Shown here piece after piece: positions 17,208 to 25,138 of a stretch of 64,000 bases of DNA; positions within the stretch are counted from its first letter, which is position 1; each line of letters opens with the position of its first letter. The stretch is from Methyloligella solikamskensis (lineage in GTDB: Bacteria > Pseudomonadota > Alphaproteobacteria > Rhizobiales > Methyloligellaceae): assembly GCF_042676065.1 (NCBI RefSeq), contig NZ_JBHTJO010000001.1, forward strand, positions 992,001-1,056,000, read 5' to 3'. A program made the translations under genes and the position numbers. The notes under the pieces are model-generated. The model was not told the origin of the DNA. It did not search any database and saw nothing but the letters and a program-made list of their open reading frames with translations.

Positions 17208-18464
17208 ATGCGAATCACTCATCGGGCGACCGCTAGATCCCTGGAAGTAAACGGTTTCGTTCGCGGGCTCCTGCTTGCGGCGATGCTGGCTTCAATCTTT
17301 GCCGCAAGTCTCCTTGCCACCACTGTTCAGGCGCCGGCCCAGAGCTTTGAGGCCTGGGTCGAGGGCTTCTGGCCGACGGCCAGGGCGGCAGGCATCAGCC
17401 GCGATACCTATGTGCGCGCCTTCCAAGGGGTTTCGCCCGATCCGGAAGTCATCGAATCCGCCACCTATCAGCCGGAATACAAGCGTCCCGTGGGCGAGTA
17501 CGTGGACCGTGTGGTGTCCGACAAGCGGCTCCAGACGGGCGGGGAGATGCTGCTCCAGCACCAGCGGCTGCTCGATGCCATCGAGAACAAATACGGCGTG
17601 GACCGCCATATCGTGGTGGCGATCTGGGGCGTGGAGACCAGCTACGGCGATAACCTCGGCGAGCACTACGTGATCCAAGCGCTGGCGACCCTCGCCTATC
17701 GTGGGGTGAAGGCGAAATTCGCCCGGCAGCAGCTGATCGAGGCCCTGAAGGTTCTCCAGCGGGGCGATGTCTCGCGGCAATACATGGCCGGCTCCTGGGC
17801 CGGCGCCATGGGGCATACCCAGTTCATTCCGACAACCTATCAGGCCTATGCGGTCGATTTCGACGGGGACGGGCGGCGCAATATCTGGCAGAGCCTGCCC
17901 GATGCGCTGGGCTCCACGGCGGCCTATCTGAAGGTCTCCGGCTGGCGGCCCGGCCACACCTGGGGATACGAGGTCACCGTCCCCAGCAACATGAATCCGA
18001 ACAATTACAGCGCGAAGAACCTCAAGTCCCTTGCCACCTGGGAGAAGATGGGCGTGCGCCGGGTAAGCGGGGCTCCGTTCCCGCGGCCGGGCGACAAGGC
18101 GGCCCTCTACGCGCCGGAAGGAAAGAACGGACCGATCTTCCTGACCCTGCACAATTTCCGGGTCATCCTCCGCTACAACAACGCGTCGTCCTATGCGCTG
18201 TCCGTGGGGCATCTCGCCGATCGTCTGATGGGCTACGGGACCTTCGCCAAGAGCTGGCCGACGGATGAGAACCATCTCTCGCTCGAGCAGCGCAAGGAGC
18301 TGCAGACGCGACTGCTCCATGCAGGCTATCTCGACGGCGAGGTGGACGGGGTTATCGGGCCGGCGACCCTGGGCGCCGTGAAGGCCTATCAGCGCCAGAA
18401 GGGGCTGAATGTCGACGGCTTCCCCTCGCTGACCCTCCTGAAGATGTTGCGGGCCGAGACCTGA
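17208..18464 (+). CDS. Lytic murein transglycosylase, MltB-type, second of a tandem pair
   Basis: 418 aa from the ATG at 17208. A long N-terminus with a hydrophobic stretch (GLLLAAMLASIFAASLLATT) serves as signal peptide. The catalytic Glu lies in AIWGVETSYGDNLGE, followed by AGSWAGAMGHTQFIPTTYQAYAVD in pieces diagnostic of MltB-type enzymes. A peptidoglycan-binding domain ends the protein (LQTRLLHAGYLDGEVDGVIG). It shares the domain order of the gene just upstream but differs enough to suggest an old duplication. Both genes read toward the O-acetylation-like module at 18.6-23.5 kb; peptidoglycan O-acetylation is known to block this class of enzyme. Confidence 0.94.
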   Translation: MRITHRATARSLEVNGFVRGLLLAAMLASIFAASLLATTVQAPAQSFEAWVEGFWPTARAAGISRDTYVRAFQGVSPDPEVIESATYQPEYKRPVGEYVDRVVSDKRLQTGGEMLLQHQRLLDAIENKYGVDRHIVVAIWGVETSYGDNLGEHYVIQALATLAYRGVKAKFARQQLIEALKVLQRGDVSRQYMAGSWAGAMGHTQFIPTTYQAYAVDFDGDGRRNIWQSLPDALGSTAAYLKVSGWRPGHTWGYEVTVPSNMNPNNYSAKNLKSLATWEKMGVRRVSGAPFPRPGDKAALYAPEGKNGPIFLTLHNFRVILRYNNASSYALSVGHLADRLMGYGTFAKSWPTDENHLSLEQRKELQTRLLHAGYLDGEVDGVIGPATLGAVKAYQRQKGLNVDGFPSLTLLKMLRAET

Positions 18465-18635
18465 GGTTCGGGGCTGCGCGAGAGGCTCTTGCATACCGGG
18501 CCCGATCTGCTCCAAAACTCATCTGGCGGGGTACGGCATGCAATGTGAATTGTGGCTTGGCGATGTGCTGTTTCACAGCTAGCCATGTTCCAATTCGGAA
18601 CGATTAGGGGGGCCCAAACGGGGGTCCGGTCGACC

Positions 18636-19937
18636 ATGTTTCGTCTCGCGTCTTATTTTCGCACGGTCTTCACGCTGCGCCCGGTCCCGGGGGCGGCGTT
18701 ATTTCTCGCCATTTCGCTGATTTTCGGGCTCGCCGCGCCATCGCCTGCTGCGGCCCAGAGCACCGGCTTCCAGCGCAGTTATGTCGATCCCTTCCCAAAG
18801 GGCGACCGCTACCGGATCCTGGTGGTGGGGGATTCCCTCGCCGACGGGCTGTGGTCCGGGCTTTATCGCAGCTTCCAGGACGAATCCAATCTGGAGGTCA
18901 TCCGGAAATCGAAGGTGTCCACCGGGCTCGTCCGCGAAGACCGCTACAACTGGAACGAGGCGCTGCCCGAGCTGCTCGAAGGCGAGCGGAAATATCAGAT
19001 CGCCGTGGTGATGTTCGGAGCCAATGACGGCCAGGCCATTCGCAAGGACGGCGAGTGGTATCGCCCGGGCTCGGAAGGCTGGCGGAAGGTCTATTCGGAG
19101 CGGGTGGAGCAGTTTCTGCGAACGCTCCGGGAAAAGAACATCGCCACCTATTGGGTCGGCCTGCCGGTGATGCGGACCGCCCAGAAGAACCAGGACGCGG
19201 AGGTGATGAACGACATCTTCCGCGAGAAGGCGTTCATCTACGGCACGAAGTTCATCGAGACCTGGGCGGGCTTTACGGACGAATCCGGCCGCTACAGCGC
19301 TTACGGTCCGGACATGACCGGCCAGCAGCGGCGCCTGCGCGCCAATGACGGGGTGCATTTCACCATGCGCGGCTATCTGAAGCTCGCGCATTTCGTGGAG
19401 AAGGAAATCCGCCGCGATCTGAAGCTCGCCAAGGCGGAGCGGAATATCCCGCTCGCCGGCAGTGAGCAGGAGCAGGCGCGGGTCATGGGCCGCAAGATCT
19501 CGAAGGGCAGCAACGGCGAGTCGGGTGAGAATTACGGCGGCCACGCCATCTCCGGCGAGGCGATCCGGCCGGCCGACGGCATGGATGACCCGCTGAGCGG
19601 CGATCAGGCTCTGGACGATGGGGAGGCTCCCCGCATGGAGGAGAGCATGGTCGGTGGCGTGGCGCTGCTGCGCCCGGCGATCTCCGATACGCTGCTGGAG
19701 TCTCAGTCCTACTCGAGCCAGAGCGGTGGAGGACCGGCGGGCCAGACCGTGGCCGCCCAGCTCGACAATGGGCTGACGGCGCTGAGCTCCATCTCGGCGG
19801 TGAGCGATCTCTCCGTGGTGTCTTCCAAGCCGCGGCTGCCGCTGGCCGAGCGGCCTTACTATCGCGTGCTCGTCAAAGGCGAGCAGCTGAAGCCGAAGGA
19901 GGGCCGGGCCGACGATTTCCGCTGGCCCATGCAGTAG
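18636..19937 (+). CDS. Exported DUF459-type SGNH hydrolase-like protein
   Basis: 433 aa from the ATG at 18636. A signal peptide ends near AAAQS. The SGNH blocks are readable: GDSLADGLW (block I, nucleophile Ser), VMFGANDGQ (block III) and NDGVHFT (block V, Asp and His). Residues about 285-400 are low-complexity and acidic, probably disordered. DUF459 proteins lie beside lytic transglycosylase genes in many Rhizobiales; the biochemical role is not established, but an O-acetyl esterase or transferase for a periplasmic glycan is the natural inference. It lies between the transglycosylase pair and a second SGNH gene, with all genes on the same strand. Confidence 0.85.
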   Translation: MFRLASYFRTVFTLRPVPGAALFLAISLIFGLAAPSPAAAQSTGFQRSYVDPFPKGDRYRILVVGDSLADGLWSGLYRSFQDESNLEVIRKSKVSTGLVREDRYNWNEALPELLEGERKYQIAVVMFGANDGQAIRKDGEWYRPGSEGWRKVYSERVEQFLRTLREKNIATYWVGLPVMRTAQKNQDAEVMNDIFREKAFIYGTKFIETWAGFTDESGRYSAYGPDMTGQQRRLRANDGVHFTMRGYLKLAHFVEKEIRRDLKLAKAERNIPLAGSEQEQARVMGRKISKGSNGESGENYGGHAISGEAIRPADGMDDPLSGDQALDDGEAPRMEESMVGGVALLRPAISDTLLESQSYSSQSGGGPAGQTVAAQLDNGLTALSSISAVSDLSVVSSKPRLPLAERPYYRVLVKGEQLKPKEGRADDFRWPMQ

Positions 19938-19976
19938 CGACCATCAGGCTCCGATGCCTCGGGAGGGCACCGCTCT

Positions 19977-21476
19977 ATGGCCGGCCAGACCCAGCATGAG
20001 ACCGGCCCGAAAGCGGGCCGTATCCGCCGCTTCGCCGCGGTGGCGCTGGGACTCGTGCTGCTGACCGCCGTGACCTTTCTGGCCGTGCAGCAGATCTTCG
20101 GGCCCGGGCCCGAGATCGCTACGACGGAGGAAGAAGGCGGCTTCTTCGATAATGGCGATGGGGGCGAGAAGGTCGACGTCACCGGGCTTCAGGTGGCCCG
20201 TGACGCCAAGGAGCACAGGCTTCTGCCGCCGATTTCCGGCGACGGATCTTTCTACGACGCGCTTCTCGGGATGGAGACGGGCAAGGGGCCGAAGACGGTC
20301 ACCGTGCTTCATCTGGGCGACAGCCATATCGCGGCCGACCGGATCACCAAGGATATTCGGAAGAAGCTGCAGGCGCAGTTCGGCGATGCCGGGCGCGGGC
20401 TGATGATGCCAGGCTTTCCTTTCGAGTATTACCGGGCCGACGGCGTGAGCTTCGAAAAGACAGGCGTGTGGCTTGCGTCCAATTCCCTCAATCAGGACGG
20501 CGTCTACGGGATCACCGGGGTGAGCGTGAGCGCGGCTTCGCCCGATGCGCAGCTCACCATGACCGCGGACGAGCCCTTCGATTCCGCGGTGGTGAGCTTT
20601 CTCGCCGGGCCCGGGCAGGGGAAGGCCGTGATCGCGCAAGGCGGTCAGCGTCAGACGGTGGACACCCAAGCGGCGGAGCGCTCCGTGCTTCGGGCGGAGG
20701 TGGGCGCAGGGCAGAGCCTCTCCATTTCGCCGACGGGGGAGGGCAAGATCACGGTTCTTGGCATCGCGACACGCCAGGACGAGGCCGGCCTCCGCTACGT
20801 CAATCTCGGCATCCCCGGCGCATCGGTCCTGACCACCCGGCGCTGGGACGACCGGTTGGTGGCCCAGGATCTGGAGGCGCTGTCGCCCCAGCTCGTGGTG
20901 CTGGGCTACGGCACCAATGAGGGATTTCAGGATGGGCTCGATATTGAGGCCTATCGCGCCGCCTACGAAGGGCTGATCGCGAAGATCAAGCAGAGTGTCC
21001 CCAACGCAACCCTCCTGATTCTAGGGCCAACGGACGGGGCGAGGCTGCCGGCCTACGCCAAGTTCGGCGATGCGATCTCACTCCGCTGTGCGCCGCTGAG
21101 CTCGGGCGAGATCACCCGCTACGACGAGTTCCTCGACGGCAAGTCCGACGCGCTCGCCCGCTGGTTTCCGCCGCCGAAGCTCGGCGAGGTGCGCGAGGTT
21201 CTTAAAGAGACGGCGGAGAAAGAGGGCGCGCTTTATCTGGACCTGGAGGAGGTCATGGGCGGGCCATGCAGCATCCATCGCTGGGCGCAAGCCGACCCGC
21301 CGCTGGCGCTTCCCGATCACGTCCATCTGTCGGATCTCGGATCGGAGAAAATTGCAGAGGCCATCGTCGACGATCTGATGGACGGCTATCGGATCTATCG
21401 CAATACCCCTCCGCCCCGGACCGGGAGCGTGGGCGAGACGGACGGCGCCGCGCCGCCCCCAGAGCCAAGGCTATAG
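19977..21476 (+). CDS. Membrane-anchored SGNH/GDSL protein with an inserted beta-domain (Ape1/PatB-like layout)
   Basis: 499 aa. One N-terminal transmembrane helix (about 19-38) places the rest in the periplasm. Block I is VLHLGDSHIAADR near residue 115; block II is NLGIPGAS near 275; block III is GYGTNEG; block V is DHVHLSDLG near 450, giving the full Ser-Asp-His set. Between blocks I and II lies a beta-rich stretch of about 100 residues (about 170-270) that looks like an inserted carbohydrate-binding module. Peptidoglycan O-acetyl esterases and transferases of the Ape1/PatB type have such an inserted domain. This and the MBOAT gene 10 bases downstream suggest handling of O-acetyl groups on a glycan. 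Confidence 0.82.
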   Translation: MAGQTQHETGPKAGRIRRFAAVALGLVLLTAVTFLAVQQIFGPGPEIATTEEEGGFFDNGDGGEKVDVTGLQVARDAKEHRLLPPISGDGSFYDALLGMETGKGPKTVTVLHLGDSHIAADRITKDIRKKLQAQFGDAGRGLMMPGFPFEYYRADGVSFEKTGVWLASNSLNQDGVYGITGVSVSAASPDAQLTMTADEPFDSAVVSFLAGPGQGKAVIAQGGQRQTVDTQAAERSVLRAEVGAGQSLSISPTGEGKITVLGIATRQDEAGLRYVNLGIPGASVLTTRRWDDRLVAQDLEALSPQLVVLGYGTNEGFQDGLDIEAYRAAYEGLIAKIKQSVPNATLLILGPTDGARLPAYAKFGDAISLRCAPLSSGEITRYDEFLDGKSDALARWFPPPKLGEVREVLKETAEKEGALYLDLEEVMGGPCSIHRWAQADPPLALPDHVHLSDLGSEKIAEAIVDDLMDGYRIYRNTPPPRTGSVGETDGAAPPPEPRL

Positions 21477-21486
21477 ACGCGCCGCC

Positions 21487-22968
21487 ATGCTGTTTCCCAC
21501 GTTAGATTTCGGCATCTTCTTCCTGGCTGTGTTCGCCATCGCCTGGGAGCTGAAGGACCGTCCCGAGGGGCGGAAGACCTTCTTGGTCGCAGCAAGCTAC
21601 TTTTTCTACGGCTATTGGGACTGGCGCTTCGCAGGCCTCCTGGCGGCGAGCTCGCTGATCAATTATGCGGCGGGGCGGCTGGTCACCGTCGCGTCCAGCG
21701 ACCGCGACAAGAGGGTTCTGGTCGCAATCGCGGTGGCGATCAATCTCGGCATCCTCGGCTTCTTCAAATATTACGGCTTCTTCCTGGAGCAGCTCGCCGA
21801 GCTTCTGGCGCAAGGCGGCATGGTGCGAGATCTGCCGTTTCTGGAGATCATCCTGCCCATCGGCATCTCCTTCTTCACGTTCCAGGGCATCTCCTATGTG
21901 GTGGACGTCTACCGGAAGGAGATCCCGGCGGAGGAGAACCCGCTCAACGTCTTCCTCTATATCTCCTTCTTCCCGCAGCTCGTGGCCGGGCCCATCGTGC
22001 GGGCGGCGGATTTCCTGCCCCAGCTCAAATCCGAGCCCCAGCTCGATCGGCAGATGGTGGCCAAGGGCATCCTTCTGATCCTGCTCGGCCTGTTCAAGAA
22101 GATGGTGATCGCCAACTATCTGGCGACGCTGTTGGTGGATGACGTGTTCTTCGCGCCCGACGCTTATAGCGGGCCGGATCTGCTGCTCGCGGTCTATGGC
22201 TACGCGATCCAGATCTATTGCGACTTCTCCGGCTATAGCGACATCGCCATCGGGGTGGCGGCGCTGCTCGGCTATCACTTCAAGGCGAACTTCCTCCAGC
22301 CTTACCGGTCGGCGTCCTTGCGAGAGTTCTGGCGGCGCTGGCACATTTCGCTGTCGAGCTGGCTGCGGGACTATCTCTACAAGCCGCTCGGCGGCAGCCG
22401 CCACGGCACCGTGAAGACCTACCGCAACGTCATGATCACCATGCTGCTGGGCGGGCTGTGGCACGGGGCGAACTGGACCTTCCTGATCTGGGGCGCGATC
22501 CATGGGGTGGCGCTGGTGGTGGAGCGGATGGTGCTGGCCATCGTGCCCGCACCGGGAGCCTCCACCCTCGTGGCGGGGGACAGCTTCGGCGGGACGGTGA
22601 AGGCCGGCTGGGGCGGCGGGGCTGGGCGCGATGCGTTCGCCAGGGCGCTCGGTGTGCTCATCACCTTCAACGTGGTGTGCCTCGCCTGGATCTTCTTCCG
22701 GTCGGAGTCCCTCGATTACGCGCTGCTCTATCTGGAAGGTTTGGCCGACTGGTCGGGCCCGGTGGAGATGGCGACGCCCTTCCTGGTGGCGCTGGTGGCC
22801 GTGTCGCTCGCCTCTCATTTTTTGCCTGAGAACATGATGCCGGGGGCGATCTCGTGGCTGCAGGATCGCAGCGCCATCACCCTCGGCGCTGTGCTGGGTT
22901 TCGGGATCTTGCTGATTTGGGCGATTGCGCCGGAAGGCGTCGCGCCGTTTATATATTTCCAGTTCTGA
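21487..22968 (+). CDS. MBOAT family O-acyltransferase (AlgI/PatA-like)
   Basis: 493 aa, polytopic with about ten hydrophobic segments. The family signatures are clear: ASYFFYGYWDWRF near the N-terminus, PIGISFFTFQGISYVVDVYR, WHISLSSWLRDYLYKPLGGSR, and the active-site histidine in GGLWHGANWTFLIWGAIHG. Such proteins move acetyl groups across the inner membrane and hand them to periplasmic SGNH-type transferases that acetylate alginate, cellulose, other polysaccharides or peptidoglycan. The gene begins 10 bases after the SGNH gene, so the two are probably cotranscribed and functionally coupled. Confidence 0.95.
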   Translation: MLFPTLDFGIFFLAVFAIAWELKDRPEGRKTFLVAASYFFYGYWDWRFAGLLAASSLINYAAGRLVTVASSDRDKRVLVAIAVAINLGILGFFKYYGFFLEQLAELLAQGGMVRDLPFLEIILPIGISFFTFQGISYVVDVYRKEIPAEENPLNVFLYISFFPQLVAGPIVRAADFLPQLKSEPQLDRQMVAKGILLILLGLFKKMVIANYLATLLVDDVFFAPDAYSGPDLLLAVYGYAIQIYCDFSGYSDIAIGVAALLGYHFKANFLQPYRSASLREFWRRWHISLSSWLRDYLYKPLGGSRHGTVKTYRNVMITMLLGGLWHGANWTFLIWGAIHGVALVVERMVLAIVPAPGASTLVAGDSFGGTVKAGWGGGAGRDAFARALGVLITFNVVCLAWIFFRSESLDYALLYLEGLADWSGPVEMATPFLVALVAVSLASHFLPENMMPGAISWLQDRSAITLGAVLGFGILLIWAIAPEGVAPFIYFQF

Positions 22969-22981
22969 CGGGGTTTGTTCG

Positions 22982-23464
22982 GTGTCCTCTTTCGCGCTTT
23001 TCTTCCGACGGAAATACTTTTTGGAGCCCGCCCTGGCGGCTGAAGTCCGGAACCGGTCTCAGGCCACATCTCCTGTGCCGCGGCCCATCCCGCCCGTGGG
23101 CCATAGGATCGGCGAGGTGGCCGACAAGAGCCCTGCACGCCGGACGACACTTATGGCTCTGGTGATCGCCGCACTCGTTCTGGCGGTCTTCAATTCGGAA
23201 GGAATGGTGTCGACTGCCCGTGACCTGGCCGAGAGCCGGGTGGGCCGGCCGTTGCTGCCGGTGGCCGAGCGCTGGGACGGTGCAATGGAGCGGATCGGTG
23301 CGAAGCGCTTGGTGGCGTCCGTCCGCGATCTCATGCTGGATGCGCAATATGCGCGCTGGTCCGATGTGGCGGGGGTCTTCGGCTTCGAGGGCGATCCCAT
23401 GACGGCGGAGATGCCGGAGCGGGACGACCTGTATACGGGCGCGTTGCCGGAGGAGCGGCGTTAG
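22982..23464 (+). CDS. Small single-pass membrane protein, last gene of the acylation module
   Basis: About 160 aa from a GTG at 22982; the frame is open back into the MBOAT gene and the start is uncertain. I do not recognise a family. One transmembrane segment (TTLMALVIAALVLAVF, about residues 55-70) divides a basic N-terminal part from a soluble C-terminal part with SARDLAESRVGRPLLPVAERWD. Its place directly after the MBOAT gene, same strand, suggests an accessory subunit of the acyltransferase complex. Codon use is like the neighbours. Confidence 0.6.
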   Translation: MSSFALFFRRKYFLEPALAAEVRNRSQATSPVPRPIPPVGHRIGEVADKSPARRTTLMALVIAALVLAVFNSEGMVSTARDLAESRVGRPLLPVAERWDGAMERIGAKRLVASVRDLMLDAQYARWSDVAGVFGFEGDPMTAEMPERDDLYTGALPEERR

Positions 23465-23482
23465 CGACTTTCTCAGCGTGTC

Positions 23483-23572
23483 ATCACCGGGCTTGACCCG
23501 GTGATCCAGTAATCCCTGCGCTACGACCAGCAAGAGGCGGTGGTTACTGGACCCCTGCTTTCGCAGGGGTAA
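23483..23572. repeat. Composite palindromic intergenic repeat
   Basis: A perfect 9-bp hairpin ATCACCGGG / CCCGGTGAT (23483-23505), a second hairpin ACCCCTGC / GCAGGGGT (23551-23570), and an outer pair CCAGTAA (23506-23512) / TTACTGG (23544-23550). This is the layout of the dispersed palindromic elements common in Rhizobiales intergenic DNA. It lies between the convergent acylation module and gltD and could terminate both. Confidence 0.75.
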
Positions 23573-23593
23573 CAGCAGAGTGTGAGGCGCCGC

Positions 23594-25012
23594 CTACCGC
23601 GGCAGGTCGGTGTGTCCCATGAGGAACTTGTCGACCGCGTGCGCCGCCTGGCGGCCTTCGCGAATAGCCCAGACGACTAGGGACTGGCCGCGGCGCATGT
23701 CGCCGGCTGCGAAGATCTTGTCCGTCGAGGTCTGGTAGTCGCGGGTGTCGGCCTTTACGTTGCCGCGGCCGTCTAGCTCCAGGCCGAGCGCTTCCAGCAT
23801 TCCCTTCTTGACCGGGTGCACGAAGCCCATGGCGAGCAGAACCAGATCCGCCTTCAGCTCGAACTCGCTGCCTTCGATGGGCTTCATGTCCTCGTCGAGG
23901 CGCTGGCATTCCAGAGCGGTAACCTTGCCGTCCTCGCCGATGAAGCGCTTCGTGGACACGCTGAAGTCGCGCTCCGCGCCTTCCGCCTGGCTGGAGGAGG
24001 TGCGGAACTTCAGCGGCCAGTGGGGCCACGTCATCATGGTGTCTTCCTGCTTCGGCGGCATGGGCATGATCTCCAGCTGGGTCACGGAGACCGCGCCCTG
24101 GCGGAAGGAGGTGCCGATGCAGTCGGAGCCGGTATCGCCACCGCCGATCACCACCACATGCTTGCCGTCGGCCAGGATCGGCTCGACATCGCCCAGATCT
24201 TCGCCGGACACTCGGCGGTTCTGCTGGGTCAGGAAATCCATGGCGAAATGGACGCCGTCGAGCTCGCGGCCCTCGATGGGGAGGTCGCGGGGCGACTCCG
24301 AGCCGCCGGCGAGCACGACAGCGTCGTAATCGCTGATCAGCTTCTTCGCCTCGACGTCCTTGCCGATATGGGTGTTGAGATGGAACGTCACGCCTTCCGC
24401 CTCCATCTGCTGGTGGCGGCGCTCGATGATGTATTTCTCCATCTTGAAGTCCGGGATGCCGTAGCGCAGAAGTCCGCCGGGCTGGGCGTTCTTCTCGTAG
24501 ACATGGACATCATGGCCGGCGCGGGCGAGCTGCTGGGCGCAGGCCATGCCGGATGGACCTGAGCCCACCACGGCGACGGTCTTGCCGGTCTTGTGATCCG
24601 GCGGCTGGGGCGAGATCCAGCCCTCCTCGAACGACTTGTCGGCGATGGCGCATTCGATGGATTTGATGGCCACGGGATCGTCGTGGATGTTGAGAGTGCA
24701 GGCGGCCTCGCAGGGCGCCGGGCAGACGCGGCCCGTCACTTCCGGGAAGTTGTTGGTGGAGTGCAGGTCGCGCGAGGCCTCCTGCCAGTCCGAGTGATAA
24801 ACGAGATCGTTCCAGTCGGGGATCTGGTTGTTTACCGGGCAGCCCTGATGGCAGTAGGGGATGCCGCAATCCATGCAGCGTGCCGCCTGCTCGGCGACCT
24901 CGCCCTCGGGCATGGGCTTCACGAACTCATGATAATGGCGCACGCGATCGGCGGCCGGCTCCATGCGCCGGTCTTCACGCTCGATCTCGAGGAAGCCTGT
25001 GACTTTTCCCAT
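23594..25012 (-). CDS. gltD: Glutamate synthase small (beta) subunit
   Basis: 472 aa from the ATG at 25012 (MGKVTGFLEIERED), the usual start of GltD; eleven more codons are open upstream. Two [4Fe-4S]-binding cysteine clusters are present, CMDCGIPYCHQGCP and CPAPCEAAC, followed by the FAD-binding glycine motif VVGSGPSGMACA and the NADPH-binding motif VIGGGDTGSDC. It takes electrons from NADPH and passes them to the large subunit for reductive transfer of glutamine amide nitrogen to 2-oxoglutarate. It is downstream of gltB with a 126-base gap on the same strand. Confidence 0.97.
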   Translation of the reverse strand: MGKVTGFLEIEREDRRMEPAADRVRHYHEFVKPMPEGEVAEQAARCMDCGIPYCHQGCPVNNQIPDWNDLVYHSDWQEASRDLHSTNNFPEVTGRVCPAPCEAACTLNIHDDPVAIKSIECAIADKSFEEGWISPQPPDHKTGKTVAVVGSGPSGMACAQQLARAGHDVHVYEKNAQPGGLLRYGIPDFKMEKYIIERRHQQMEAEGVTFHLNTHIGKDVEAKKLISDYDAVVLAGGSESPRDLPIEGRELDGVHFAMDFLTQQNRRVSGEDLGDVEPILADGKHVVVIGGGDTGSDCIGTSFRQGAVSVTQLEIMPMPPKQEDTMMTWPHWPLKFRTSSSQAEGAERDFSVSTKRFIGEDGKVTALECQRLDEDMKPIEGSEFELKADLVLLAMGFVHPVKKGMLEALGLELDGRGNVKADTRDYQTSTDKIFAAGDMRRGQSLVVWAIREGRQAAHAVDKFLMGHTDLPR

Positions 25013-25138
25013 TTTCTTCCCAACCGTTGCGGCGGCTGAAGGCACCGCCGTTCTCTAACCTATTCCGTCGTGGCGCGCGCCGGTCCTCCCCCTTTCAACT
25101 TACGATGAAATGTGGGGGCGGTGGCGTCTTAAGCTGCG

